A DNA stretch of 64,000 nucleotides from Nocardia otitidiscaviarum NBRC 14405 (lineage in GTDB: Bacteria; Actinomycetota; Actinomycetes; Mycobacteriales; Mycobacteriaceae), in assembly GCF_000308635.1 (NCBI RefSeq), contig NZ_BAGD01000276.1, positions 1 to 64,000 of the forward strand, read 5' to 3'. A program made the position numbers and the translations under genes. This document shows, one piece after another, positions 1-15,577 of the stretch. Numbering within the stretch: position 1 is the stretch's first letter; every line of letters begins with the position of its first letter. The notes under the pieces are model-generated. The model worked only from the letters and a program-made list of their open reading frames with translations. It did no database searches and was not told the DNA's origin.

Positions 1-8067
<8,067 letters not shown>

Positions 8068-8283
8068 GAAACTTCCTCTGCCGGTGAAATTCGAGATGTG
8101 GGACCTCGTTCCCCCAGGCGTATGCGGAAGAGCGGGTGCTGCGTCCTATGGGTGCTGCGTCGTAACGGACCGCGTCCATCTTTACCACTTCGCGCCCGGA
8201 GCGGCGAGGCCGAAGCGACCTTCGGGGTGCCCCGGAAAGTCGGGGCAAGACCCGCCGGAAATCCGTGTGGTTAAGGTACTTCG
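8068..8283. promoter_or_regulatory. Divergent PKS/P450 intergenic region
   Basis: 216 bases between two divergent starts. On the plus strand TAAGGT at 8272-8277 is a plausible -10 that would start transcription at or next to the GTG at 8284, so the P450 message may be leaderless. A GC-rich inverted repeat (CCCCG at 8230-8234, CGGGG at 8241-8245) lies just upstream. The ACCCGnnCGGGGGG element of the cluster to the right was not found here. Confidence 0.4.
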
Positions 8284-9600
8284 GTGTTGTCGCTGAACGA
8301 ACTGCCCCGACTGCGCTCCCGCCACCTCGGTCGGCTCGGAACGCTCATGCGACCCGGCACCCAGGGGTCGCCGCTGCTGGAGTTCGGGGAGCGATTCGTG
8401 GTGCGCCCACCCGGATTTCCGACCATGTTGGTCACCCACGATATGGATGACGTGCGGGAGTTGTTCACCAATCGCGACGACTTCTCCGTCGGGCAGGTGC
8501 TGAGCCGACTCTCCAGTCACGATCGGATGTTCGGCACCGAGACGCTCATCTTCCTCGACGGCGAGGAGCACGGCCGCGAACGCCGCCGCTTCTCGCCGCC
8601 GTTCCAGCAGAAGGCGTTGAAATCCTACGAAGACCTCATGGTGGAGGTCGTCCGGCGGGAACTGCCCAGCTGGCCGATCGGTGAGCCCTTCGAATTCCTG
8701 CGAGCCGGTTACGATCTGGCGATCGGGGTGCTGCTCGGTGTGGTCTTCGGCGATGTGGCACCGGCCCGCAGGGACCGGTTGCGGCAGGCGGTGCGCCGCT
8801 GGTTCGGCGAGATCGAGAGCCGCGGCTTCCTCACCGTCACCCTGCTCACCCCGCTTTTCGGCGGCTACACCCCGCCCTATCCGCCGCTGACCCGTCGGCA
8901 GGCCGAGGTCGATGCCGTCATCGTCGAGGAGATCGCCGCCCGCCGCGCCAGCCCCGACTCCGGGGCGAACCGCCGGGATGTGCTCTCCCGCTACGTCGGC
9001 ACCGATCTGGACGATCACGACGATGCCGCCCTGGCCCGCAATATGCGCGGCATCCTGTTGGGAGCCTACGAGACCACCGCCATCACCCTGGGCTGGATCG
9101 CCGCCATGCTGGCCGCGCACCCGGCGGCCATGGCCGAACTCGACGCGGCCGCCGACGCCGGGGACCGTGACCGCCTCGACGCCTACCTGGACGCCGTGGC
9201 CGCCGAAACCATGCGCCTACGCCCGGTCTCACCGTTCACCGGCCGCCGTGCCCTGCGCGATACCGAGATCAACGGTGTCCGCATCCCCAAGGGCGCCATC
9301 GTGATCGTGCCCATCCTGCTCATTCACGAATCCCCCGAACACTATCCGGATCCGCTGGTCTTCCGCCCCGAACGCTTTCTCGACGCCCGCCCGAACGGCC
9401 ACACCTGGCTCACTTTCGGCGCCGGGCCGCACCGCTGCCTCGGTGCCTCGTTCGCCCTCGCCGAGGCCCGCATCCTGTTCCGCACGGTTCTCGAACACCG
9501 TCGCATCGCCACCACCCCGGACGCCGTCGAACCCCCGCGTCGCTACCACACCGGGCTGAGCCCCGCGGCGAACGCGCGCGTCACCCTCCACCCACGCTGA
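8284..9600 (+). CDS. Cytochrome P450
   Basis: 438-residue soluble bacterial P450, a haem monooxygenase. The I-helix oxygen-binding motif reads LLGAYETT, the K-helix ExxR is ETMRLR, and the haem loop is FGAGPHRCLGASFA with the proximal Cys. Length is normal for a class I bacterial P450, which needs a separate ferredoxin and reductase; none is encoded nearby. GTG at 8284 is the chosen start, with no clear Shine-Dalgarno. It is divergent from the FAAL-PKS, so oxidation of that product is the simplest role. Its 3' end overlaps the convergent membrane-protein gene by 20 bases. Confidence 0.93.
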   Translation: MLSLNELPRLRSRHLGRLGTLMRPGTQGSPLLEFGERFVVRPPGFPTMLVTHDMDDVRELFTNRDDFSVGQVLSRLSSHDRMFGTETLIFLDGEEHGRERRRFSPPFQQKALKSYEDLMVEVVRRELPSWPIGEPFEFLRAGYDLAIGVLLGVVFGDVAPARRDRLRQAVRRWFGEIESRGFLTVTLLTPLFGGYTPPYPPLTRRQAEVDAVIVEEIAARRASPDSGANRRDVLSRYVGTDLDDHDDAALARNMRGILLGAYETTAITLGWIAAMLAAHPAAMAELDAAADAGDRDRLDAYLDAVAAETMRLRPVSPFTGRRALRDTEINGVRIPKGAIVIVPILLIHESPEHYPDPLVFRPERFLDARPNGHTWLTFGAGPHRCLGASFALAEARILFRTVLEHRRIATTPDAVEPPRRYHTGLSPAANARVTLHPR

Positions 9601-10801
9601 CCCGACCGGCCACCACCGGATGCGCGTAATCGGGTGCGAGGGCCAGTGATCTGGCGGGCTGCCAGAGTCGGCGCAGGGTGCGTTCGTCGGGGACGTCGGC
9701 CCAGTACGCGGTCGGCTCGCCCGGCGGTTCCCCACCGTGGTCCGCGAGGTAGCGGGCCGCCAGGACCAGTTCGGCGACCAGCCGCATATCCTCCTGGTCG
9801 GCTTCGGCGACGACGGTGTCGATCAGCTCGTCGACGGCATCGGGAAGCGGCCGGACGTAGCGGGCGACGATTTCCGCCGCGTCGTGAATCTCCATGCGGC
9901 GGCGGTGCAATCGCTCGCGGGGGGATCCGTGCCAGCTGTCGGCCCACTTCAGCCGGAACACCACCTGCGGCGCGGCGGCTGTCAGGTCCCGCCAGATCGG
10001 GGACAGGCGGCGTACGGTGCGCGACTCCTGGTCCAGCCGCAGCAGCCGCAGCACGGCCTGTGCCGAGGTGGGGATGAAGACGACCACCACGGCGGCGTAC
10101 ACGAACAGTCCGGCTTCGCCCGAGGCGAGTTCACCGGCCACCCGGGTGTAGGTGAGGCGGAAGGCATCGTCGACGCCGGCGAGATCCAGGACCCCGGCGG
10201 CCGCGATCGTGCCTAGCGGGAGCAGGGTGGCCAATCCCAGACCGACCATGGCGGCCACCGTGATTCGCTCCCACCAGGTGGTCGTCCGCCACAGCGCGCC
10301 CTTGTACAGCAGGATGAAGTAATAGGACGTGATCACGGCGGGCAGCCCCGTGTACAACCCGAAGTAGACCGCGAACTGCCAGTCGCCGTGGTTCGCGATG
10401 GACGGCAGCCCCTGTGCGCGCGCCGGGTGGCTGAGGATCAGGAAGGCCAACCCCACGAGCGCCGACAGCCCGATCACGATGCGGAAGCGGTAACGGTAGC
10501 GGGTCGGCCCGTACTCGTGCAGCAGCGCCATCCCCAGCCCGCACGCCCAGGACAGCAGGGTCAGCCAGTGCCAGGCGTCGAAGACGGTGGGCAGGCCGCC
10601 GGGCACGACTCCGGCCAGATTGCGGGCGACGACCGGCTCCCGCAGTACGGCTGCCGAGGCATTGAGCGCGATCACCGTATTGGTGAGATGGCCGAAAATG
10701 CTCGCGTGCCTGGTCAGGGCGACTCGGATGATGGTGATGAGGACGATGAACGCCGTCGCCGACGCGGTGGCCCAGAGGGGCATGTGGTCGTGCGGCCACA
10801 T
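9581..10801 (-). CDS. MAB_1171c-type multipass membrane protein with cytosolic C-terminal domain
   Basis: 406 residues. The N-terminal half (about 1-250) holds some seven hydrophobic segments, for example AFIVLITIIRVAL and IVIGLSALVGLAFLIL. The C-terminal 150 residues are soluble and charged (RRMEIHDAAEIVARYVRPL). This layout matches the actinobacterial proteins annotated as MAB_1171c family putative transporter (DUF6545), whose substrate is unknown; no transport motif is visible. The ATG follows the peptidase gene by three bases and has AAAGAGA upstream, so the two are co-translated. Recurrent association of such proteins with XRE/ImmA pairs suggests a membrane effector under protease control; that role is inference. 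Confidence 0.75.
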   Translation of the reverse strand: MWPHDHMPLWATASATAFIVLITIIRVALTRHASIFGHLTNTVIALNASAAVLREPVVARNLAGVVPGGLPTVFDAWHWLTLLSWACGLGMALLHEYGPTRYRYRFRIVIGLSALVGLAFLILSHPARAQGLPSIANHGDWQFAVYFGLYTGLPAVITSYYFILLYKGALWRTTTWWERITVAAMVGLGLATLLPLGTIAAAGVLDLAGVDDAFRLTYTRVAGELASGEAGLFVYAAVVVVFIPTSAQAVLRLLRLDQESRTVRRLSPIWRDLTAAAPQVVFRLKWADSWHGSPRERLHRRRMEIHDAAEIVARYVRPLPDAVDELIDTVVAEADQEDMRLVAELVLAARYLADHGGEPPGEPTAYWADVPDERTLRRLWQPARSLALAPDYAHPVVAGRVSVGGG

Positions 10802-10804
10802 GCG

Positions 10805-11377
10805 CTACATCTCTTTCAGCATCGGGTCCCGGCGCGGCCCGTCGGTGCGGGCGTGGGAGCCGATCAGGGTGGCGAACAATTCCGCTTCGTACTCCTCGTT
10901 GGAGGCGTAGCTGGAGATGCCGCGGGCGGCCCGGACCGTGGCGGGGTCGATATCGCCGACGGTCTCTTTCAGTGTCGCCCATTCCGTCGCGGAGATCGGC
11001 CGGTCCTGCCCGTGGCCGAGCAGCATATGGCCGATCTCGTGCAGCACCACGTGGGTCTCCACGGTGGAGTCGGGGGAGGGCCGTAGGAAGATGGCGTCGT
11101 ATTCCTTGCACGCCAGCCACAGTCCGCACAGTCCCACCGGCGCGGTGGGCGGCAGCGGCAGCCGCGCGATGCGGCGTCCGCGCATGCGCTCGACCGCGGC
11201 GATGAACTCCTCGATCGTCCAATCCGGGGGCAATTCGAGGTCGTCGACCATGGCCCGCAGTCGCGCCCGGGTGGAGATCTTGCTCCGGTCGGGCCGCCAC
11301 GGCCACGGGAATGGCTTGCGCCAGAACAGGTTCAGTATGCCGCTCAATTGGAGTTCCTGTCCCGAGCCTTCGGACAT
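10805..11377 (-). CDS. ImmA/IrrE-type zinc metallopeptidase
   Basis: 190-residue protein with the zinc-binding motif HEIGH in VVLHEIGHMLLGHG and a downstream Glu-rich helix (YASNEEYEAELFATLI) that probably supplies the third ligand. This is the gluzincin-like core of the ImmA/IrrE family, which cleaves XRE-type repressors. The ATG at 11377 (MSEGSGQELQ) is preferred because upstream in-frame sequence is Arg/Pro-rich and unlike coding sequence of the family. The gene lies 91 bases after the XRE regulator and 3 bases before the membrane protein, so it is the middle gene of a three-gene unit. Its likely target is the neighbouring regulator; no cleavage data can be read from sequence. Confidence 0.85.
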   Translation of the reverse strand: MSEGSGQELQLSGILNLFWRKPFPWPWRPDRSKISTRARLRAMVDDLELPPDWTIEEFIAAVERMRGRRIARLPLPPTAPVGLCGLWLACKEYDAIFLRPSPDSTVETHVVLHEIGHMLLGHGQDRPISATEWATLKETVGDIDPATVRAARGISSYASNEEYEAELFATLIGSHARTDGPRRDPMLKEM

Positions 11378-11468
11378 CCGATCTTGTTCACCGCGCACGG
11401 CGGCGCGGACAATCACAGTCGACCACAACCCGGCGTTCCGCGCAATCGATCGGAAGTCGTTATGGTGG

Positions 11469-12062
11469 CTAGGTTTTCGACGTGTCGTCCGGGGTCGACT
11501 CGTCCGAGGCTCGGGTGGGTTTGGCGACATCTTGCAGTGCCTGTAGTAGCTGGTCGATCGCTGTCTTGGGGAAGATCAGCTGGTAACCGTCGGTGTGGCT
11601 GCGTGCCCGCTTCAATTCGATGCCCAGTCGGTCGAGTTCGGTCACGAGGTCCACGACGGAGCGGTGCTTGCGTGCCAGATTCTGCAGGGCGTTCACGCCG
11701 CTCTCGACATCGTCCGCGTCATCGGTCATGGGTGCGGCGGGTGGCTCGTCGACGGGCATTCCGAGCGTGCCGCCGTGGTGCAGGGCCGCCGTCGCGCTGC
11801 CGGGCGGCAGTCCCAGGGCCTCGAGCGCTCGATTGTATTTGGCCTCCGATGTGGCGCTGATGGTGTCGACCTGCCCGCTCTCGATCCGAGATTGCACATT
11901 CCGGGTAGGACCTCCCAGTTCGTGGATGTGCTGATGTGTGATCAGCTCATCGGGAAGATTGCGTTGCCGAAACGCCTTCAGCTGCCGTCCGAACCGCTGT
12001 CCAGCGGACTCGACGACTTTCTCGCGCTGCGCGCTCTCGCCGACGCCCAATTCGTCGCCCAT
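11469..12062 (-). CDS. XRE-family regulator
   Basis: 197 residues. A Cro/C1-type helix-turn-helix covers about residues 15-75 (FGRQLKAFRQ, HIHELGGPTRNVQSRIE), followed by an acidic linker and a C-terminal helical region (ALQNLARKHRSVVDLVTELD) that may dimerise or meet the peptidase. The ATG at 12062 is taken because residues upstream of it are not family-like. As the first gene of the XRE-ImmA-membrane protein unit it probably represses its own promoter; the perfect inverted repeat at 12221-12237 is a candidate site. A role as regulator of the nearby PKS genes cannot be excluded. Confidence 0.8.
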   Translation of the reverse strand: MGDELGVGESAQREKVVESAGQRFGRQLKAFRQRNLPDELITHQHIHELGGPTRNVQSRIESGQVDTISATSEAKYNRALEALGLPPGSATAALHHGGTLGMPVDEPPAAPMTDDADDVESGVNALQNLARKHRSVVDLVTELDRLGIELKRARSHTDGYQLIFPKTAIDQLLQALQDVAKPTRASDESTPDDTSKT

Positions 12063-12220
12063 GAGCAGGCATTGTAGCACCCACATGTGCAGAGCTGGGC
12101 ATGACGTCCCATCGCTGAGAAGCGTACCTAGTCGATCGAGGGTCGGCAACGTGATTTGACCTTGAATCTGTCCACGCTTTCGGGTGCCTGACGGCGGGAT
12201 GCGATGTTAACGAATCTGCT

Positions 12221-12237
12221 GTGTGCACGATGCACAC
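12221..12237. promoter_or_regulatory. Perfect 7-bp inverted repeat, candidate XRE operator
   Basis: GTGTGCA-CGA-TGCACAC lies between the divergent XRE and LuxR genes, 8 bases upstream of a good -35 box. Its size and symmetry fit a dimeric HTH repressor, most simply the XRE protein. It could control the LuxR gene, the XRE operon or both. Confidence 0.5.
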
Positions 12238-12244
12238 CGATGTG

Positions 12245-12273
12245 TTGACATGAGTATTCATGGTCGCTAAATT
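12245..12273 (+). promoter_or_regulatory. Sigma-70-type promoter for the LuxR gene at 12322
   Basis: TTGACA at 12245-12250, a 17-base spacer and TAAATT at 12268-12273. It is one of the best consensus promoters in the window; predicted transcription start near 12280 gives a leader of about 40 bases. It differs from the ACCCGnnCGGGGGG promoters, so this regulator is probably expressed from a separate signal. Confidence 0.6.
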
Positions 12274-12321
12274 GCACTCGAAGGGGCGGGTTCGGGCGCC
12301 AATGCGAGGTGGGCAGCGATC

Positions 12322-13041
12322 ATGTGGAAGTTCGGCACGATCGGAGAGACTCCCGACGGAATCACCTTCGGCGGAGTCGGGTTGCGCGAATCCGGCGCGG
12401 CGCGACCTCGGACACTCCTGGTTGCCTCCGATTCGCCGTTCGCGCGAACGGATTTCGAGGATGCGGTCGCGGCCAGCGAAGGCTTCGTGCTGGCGGGCAC
12501 CTGTTCCTGGCGCGAGGTCGCCGACCGGGCCGGGCACTGGCGGCCCGACGTGGTCGCCGTGGACGCCTCGGTCGCCTACGTGGCGGGTCTGGCCGAGACG
12601 GTGGCCCAGCTGCGCGGCCTGGCGCATGCGCCCATGATCACGCTCCTGGTCGAGCACGGCGCGGCCAAGGCCGATATCGACCAGGTCGACGCGGTGGTGG
12701 CCACCGATCGCGGCGCGGCCGCGGTCTTGGAGGTGCTGGAGGTGCTGATCTCCGGGGCGGTGCTGGCGCTGATGCCGCAACCGGACCGGGTGCATGCCGA
12801 CGCGGCCGCGGATTACGAGGTGCAGCGCCGCCTCGCCGCCATGACCAAGCGGGAACGGGAGATCCTGGAGTTGGTCGTCGACGGCCTGTCCAATCGAGAG
12901 ATCGGCTCCCGGCTCTACATCAGCCCGGAGACGGTCAAGGAGTATGTCAGCCGCATTCTCACCAAGCTCGATGTGACCAGCCGGATCGAGGCCGCGGTGG
13001 CCGCCGTCCGTGCCGAACAACTCGCCTGCGGCGACCGCTAG
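12322..13041 (+). CDS. LuxR/NarL-type regulator with degenerate receiver domain
   Basis: 239 residues: receiver-like domain (about 28-150) and LuxR HTH (about 170-235; MTKREREILELVVDGLSN, ISPETVKEYVSRILTKL). The acidic pair at the end of the first beta strand is reduced (LLVASDSPF), a candidate Asp remains (VVAVDAS), and the conserved Thr/Lys switch residues are not recognisable, so ordinary phosphorylation is doubtful. It aligns along its whole length with the second LuxR protein at 44975. The two paralogues bracket the operons that share the ACCCGnnCGGGGGG promoter element and are the best candidates to bind it. The start fits that alignment. Confidence 0.85.
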   Translation: MWKFGTIGETPDGITFGGVGLRESGAARPRTLLVASDSPFARTDFEDAVAASEGFVLAGTCSWREVADRAGHWRPDVVAVDASVAYVAGLAETVAQLRGLAHAPMITLLVEHGAAKADIDQVDAVVATDRGAAAVLEVLEVLISGAVLALMPQPDRVHADAAADYEVQRRLAAMTKREREILELVVDGLSNREIGSRLYISPETVKEYVSRILTKLDVTSRIEAAVAAVRAEQLACGDR

Positions 13042-13058
13042 CGGGGCTATCGGTCGCC
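13030..13058. terminator. Hairpin between convergent LuxR and GltB-like genes
   Basis: GGCGACCG at 13030-13037 pairs with CGGTCGCC at 13051-13058 across a 13-base loop. It spans both stop codons of two convergent genes only 5 bases apart. No T-tract follows, as is common in high-GC actinobacteria. A 16-base perfect palindrome (13053-13068) overlaps the right arm. Confidence 0.45.
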
Positions 13059-14339
13059 CCGGGGCGACTCGGGCAGCCAGACGTCCTCGGCCGCCAGGTC
13101 CGCGATCCGGTACTTGCCGAGGGCGCTGACCAGCAGTCGCAATTCCAGTCCCAGTGCGGCGAGCAGATTGCGCAGTCCGTGATCGAGGTCCTCGTCGGCG
13201 GCGACCAGCGCTGCCCGACCGAGGCCGGTGGCGCTGGCGCCGAGTGCCAGGCACTTCACCACCCGGGTGCCCTCCCAGCAGCGGCCGGAGACCAGCAGGT
13301 CGCCGCGGCGGTCGCGATCGCCGATCCGGCGCAGGCATTCGGCCAGGGGCAGGCCCACATTCTGCAGGAATCCGGTTGGGGCCCAGCCGGTTCCGGCTTC
13401 GGCCCCGTCGACGGTCACCGCGTCCGCGCCCGCCGTCCACGCCACCTCCGCCGCGGCGGCCACATCCCGCGACGGCGGCAGCTTCACCCACACGCGGCAC
13501 CGCGGAAAGTTGTTGCGCATCAAGCGAATCTGATGGCGCAGGATCTCCGGGGTGAACGTGCCGGGGGTGGCGCAGCGCAGGACCGAGCCGGTGCCGTCCG
13601 CGCTATCGGGGTCGATTTCCACCATGTCGTACCACGCCGCCAGCCGCGCGGCATGGCGCCGGGGCACGAGGGTCATACCGCCGAGACCGGGCTTGGCGCC
13701 CTGCCCCACCTTCAGCTCGAAGGCGAGTCGGCCGGTGGCCAGCAGCGGCTCGGCCGCCGGGTCGCTGTACACCAGATTCCACACCTCGGCGTCGGCGTCC
13801 TCGGTGCTCTGCTGAACGATCACGCCACCGATGTCGTCGGCGGCCGTCTTGGCGTACTCGTTGAGCCTGCGCAGCAGCGACCCCTGCGACTCGCGCGGCC
13901 CCGGCGATTCCGGCGCCAACCGGCCGTAACCGGATACCGGAACGATGTTCTCGCCGATCACCATCGGTATGCCGGATGCGGCGGCCTGCCGCGCCAGTGC
14001 GACGCCGAGATCGCCCTCCACCACGGCGGTCGATCCGAATGCCGAGACATAGACCGGAAGCTCGGTGCGCAGGCCGCCGATCGTGGTGGTCAGGTCGACA
14101 TCACCGGCGAGTGGTTCCCGTCCCAGCTCGAACAACCGCTCCTCCCGCAGGGGGACGAAGACCGGTGGCACCACACGGATCCGGTCGATCGCGTCCGGGG
14201 ATCCCGGCATCGGGTGCTCGCCCTGACCGAACAGGGCCGAGCCGTACCGGGTGCGATCGGGGAATACCGCGCCCGCCGCCGACCGGGCGCGGGCGCGCAC
14301 CTCCCGTTCCGGGAATCCCGGAGCTGTCAGGGCGCTCAT
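13047..14339 (-). CDS. Glutamate-synthase FMN-domain-like protein lacking the Fe-S cysteines
   Basis: 430 residues related to the FMN/synthase domain of glutamate synthase large subunit (GltB), as stand-alone archaeal-type proteins. Visible family stretches are IPMVIGENIVPVSG, FELKVGQGAKPGLGG, RVWVKLPP, ADAVTVDGAEAGTG and LALGASATGLGRAAL (FMN phosphate loop). In GltB the region after that loop carries three Cys for a [3Fe-4S] cluster; here it reads DHGLRNLLAALGLELR with no cysteine, so electron supply from a GltD-like partner looks impossible by the usual route. No glutaminase domain is present. The ATG at 14339 overlaps the stop of the upstream aaRS-like gene (ATGA). It may aminate or oxidise a small substrate in the methylaspartate pathway; the reaction is unknown. 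Confidence 0.8.
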   Translation of the reverse strand: MSALTAPGFPEREVRARARSAAGAVFPDRTRYGSALFGQGEHPMPGSPDAIDRIRVVPPVFVPLREERLFELGREPLAGDVDLTTTIGGLRTELPVYVSAFGSTAVVEGDLGVALARQAAASGIPMVIGENIVPVSGYGRLAPESPGPRESQGSLLRRLNEYAKTAADDIGGVIVQQSTEDADAEVWNLVYSDPAAEPLLATGRLAFELKVGQGAKPGLGGMTLVPRRHAARLAAWYDMVEIDPDSADGTGSVLRCATPGTFTPEILRHQIRLMRNNFPRCRVWVKLPPSRDVAAAAEVAWTAGADAVTVDGAEAGTGWAPTGFLQNVGLPLAECLRRIGDRDRRGDLLVSGRCWEGTRVVKCLALGASATGLGRAALVAADEDLDHGLRNLLAALGLELRLLVSALGKYRIADLAAEDVWLPESPRGDR

Positions 14340-15355
14340 GGTCGCGGGACTCCCGGCAGCTTCGGGTAGGCGGTGGCCTGCCAGACGGCGTCGGAGCCGC
14401 AGAGGAAGCGAGTGAACCGTTCCACTCCGAGGCCGAATCCTGCACTGGGCGGCAGCCCTTCGCGCGCCAGCGTGAGATACCACTCGTACTTGGCCGGGTT
14501 CTCCCCGGTTTCGCGAATTCGGGTCAACAGGGTCCGGTAGTCCGACTCGCGCTCACTGCCGCTCATCATCTCCCCGAAGCCGCCGGGGAAGATCAGGTCG
14601 AAATTGCGGAGCACGCCGGGCGAGTCCGGATCCTCCCGGTCGTAGAAGCCCCGCGACCCCTTCGGGTAGTCGGTGACGAAGAACGGGCGGGTCGCGGCCG
14701 CCGAGACGAGTTCCTCACCGGCCCATTCGATCTCGGTGTGGTCCGGCTGGTCGTAGCCGAGGTCGCGTAGTTCGCGCACCGCCTCGGTATGGCGCTTGCG
14801 GCCGTAGGGACCTGCGAGGACCTGGTTCAGCTGTTCGACGTCGCGGCCGAGTTCCCGCAGCTCGTGTTTGGCATTGCTGAGCACGTACTCCACCACGTGG
14901 GTCGTCATGCGTTCGGCGACATCCATCGCGTCGTCCCGGGAGCCACCGGCGATCTCCACGTCCAGTTGGTGGAATTCGACCAGATGGCGATGTGTCACCG
15001 CGGTGTCGAGCGGCTCCAGCCGCACATTGGGGGCCACATGGAAGATTTTGTCGAAGGCGAGCAGGGATGCCTGTTTGTAGAGAATTCCGCTGGTCATCAG
15101 CTTGTATCGATGACCGTAGTAGTCGATGTCGACCTGCTTCGCGCCGCGGGACCCGGGATCGGTCACCGGGCCGATGATCGGCGGCAGCAGTTCGGTGAAA
15201 CCCTCGGCGGTCAGGAATTCCCGCGCGGCCGCCTGGAATGCCGACTGGACGGTCAACGTCGCAATGGTTCGAGGCGAGGTGAGATGCGCACGTGTCGACG
15301 GGAGTGCGGATACCGTCGATTCGGTCGATTCAGTGGGCAAGTCCGGTCCGTTCAA
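14336..15355 (-). CDS. Asparaginyl-tRNA-synthetase-like enzyme without anticodon domain (asparagine-synthetase-A type)
   Basis: 339-residue class II aaRS catalytic core. Motif 2 reads HVAPNVRLEPLDT followed by HRHLVEFHQLDVEI, motif 3 is GFGLGVERFTRFLCG, and the N-terminus goes straight into the catalytic fold (TIATLTVQSAFQ). The roughly 100-residue OB-fold anticodon domain of AsnRS and AspRS is absent. This is the layout of the archaeal AsnRS paralogue that makes asparagine from aspartate, ammonia and ATP. In a cluster with glutamate mutase the attractive substrate is 3-methylaspartate, giving 3-methylasparagine. Family assignment is firm; substrate is inference. First gene of a minus operon with the GltB-like gene, read from a cluster-type promoter. 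Confidence 0.87.
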   Translation of the reverse strand: MNGPDLPTESTESTVSALPSTRAHLTSPRTIATLTVQSAFQAAAREFLTAEGFTELLPPIIGPVTDPGSRGAKQVDIDYYGHRYKLMTSGILYKQASLLAFDKIFHVAPNVRLEPLDTAVTHRHLVEFHQLDVEIAGGSRDDAMDVAERMTTHVVEYVLSNAKHELRELGRDVEQLNQVLAGPYGRKRHTEAVRELRDLGYDQPDHTEIEWAGEELVSAAATRPFFVTDYPKGSRGFYDREDPDSPGVLRNFDLIFPGGFGEMMSGSERESDYRTLLTRIRETGENPAKYEWYLTLAREGLPPSAGFGLGVERFTRFLCGSDAVWQATAYPKLPGVPRP

Positions 15356-15417
15356 TAGTGGTGAAGGTTGATCGGATAATTGGATCGATACCGAAAAGAA
15401 TTGTGTGGACGAAGCCC

Positions 15418-15467
15418 ATTATCGAGTCTCGGAAGAAGTCTGTCCATCACCCGTTCGGGGGGATTTC
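15418..15467 (-). promoter_or_regulatory. Cluster promoter element, site A, with minus-strand -10
   Basis: The 15447-15467 segment contains ACCCGTTCGGGGGGAT, an imperfect palindrome. On the minus strand a 6-base stretch ATGGAC is followed after 18 bases by GATAAT (15423-15418), giving a leader of about 55 bases to the AsnRS-like start. The element also lies about 30 bases upstream of the plus-strand -35 at 15497, so an activator here could serve both divergent operons. Confidence 0.55.
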
Positions 15468-15496
15468 GACCAGCGGGAGAAGTGTGAAACAGCTGG

Positions 15497-15526
15497 TTGA
15501 CACCGGTCGTAACACGCGATTAATCT
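15497..15526 (+). promoter_or_regulatory. Promoter of the mutase/ATP-grasp operon
   Basis: TTGACA at 15497-15502, 18-base spacer, TAATCT at 15521-15526, inside an unusually AT-rich stretch. Predicted start is near 15533, about 45 bases before the first gene. No cobalamin riboswitch was recognised in the leader although the operon encodes a B12 enzyme. Confidence 0.55.
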
Positions 15527-15577
15527 CGGTCGGGAAGCTGTATTGATCAATTCTGAGACCGAAATGAATCTCGATAA

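Noticed and set aside
15356..15577. Cobalamin riboswitch upstream of the mutase operon
   Set aside because: I looked for the conserved B12-box-like core and saw none; the leader is only about 45 bases.
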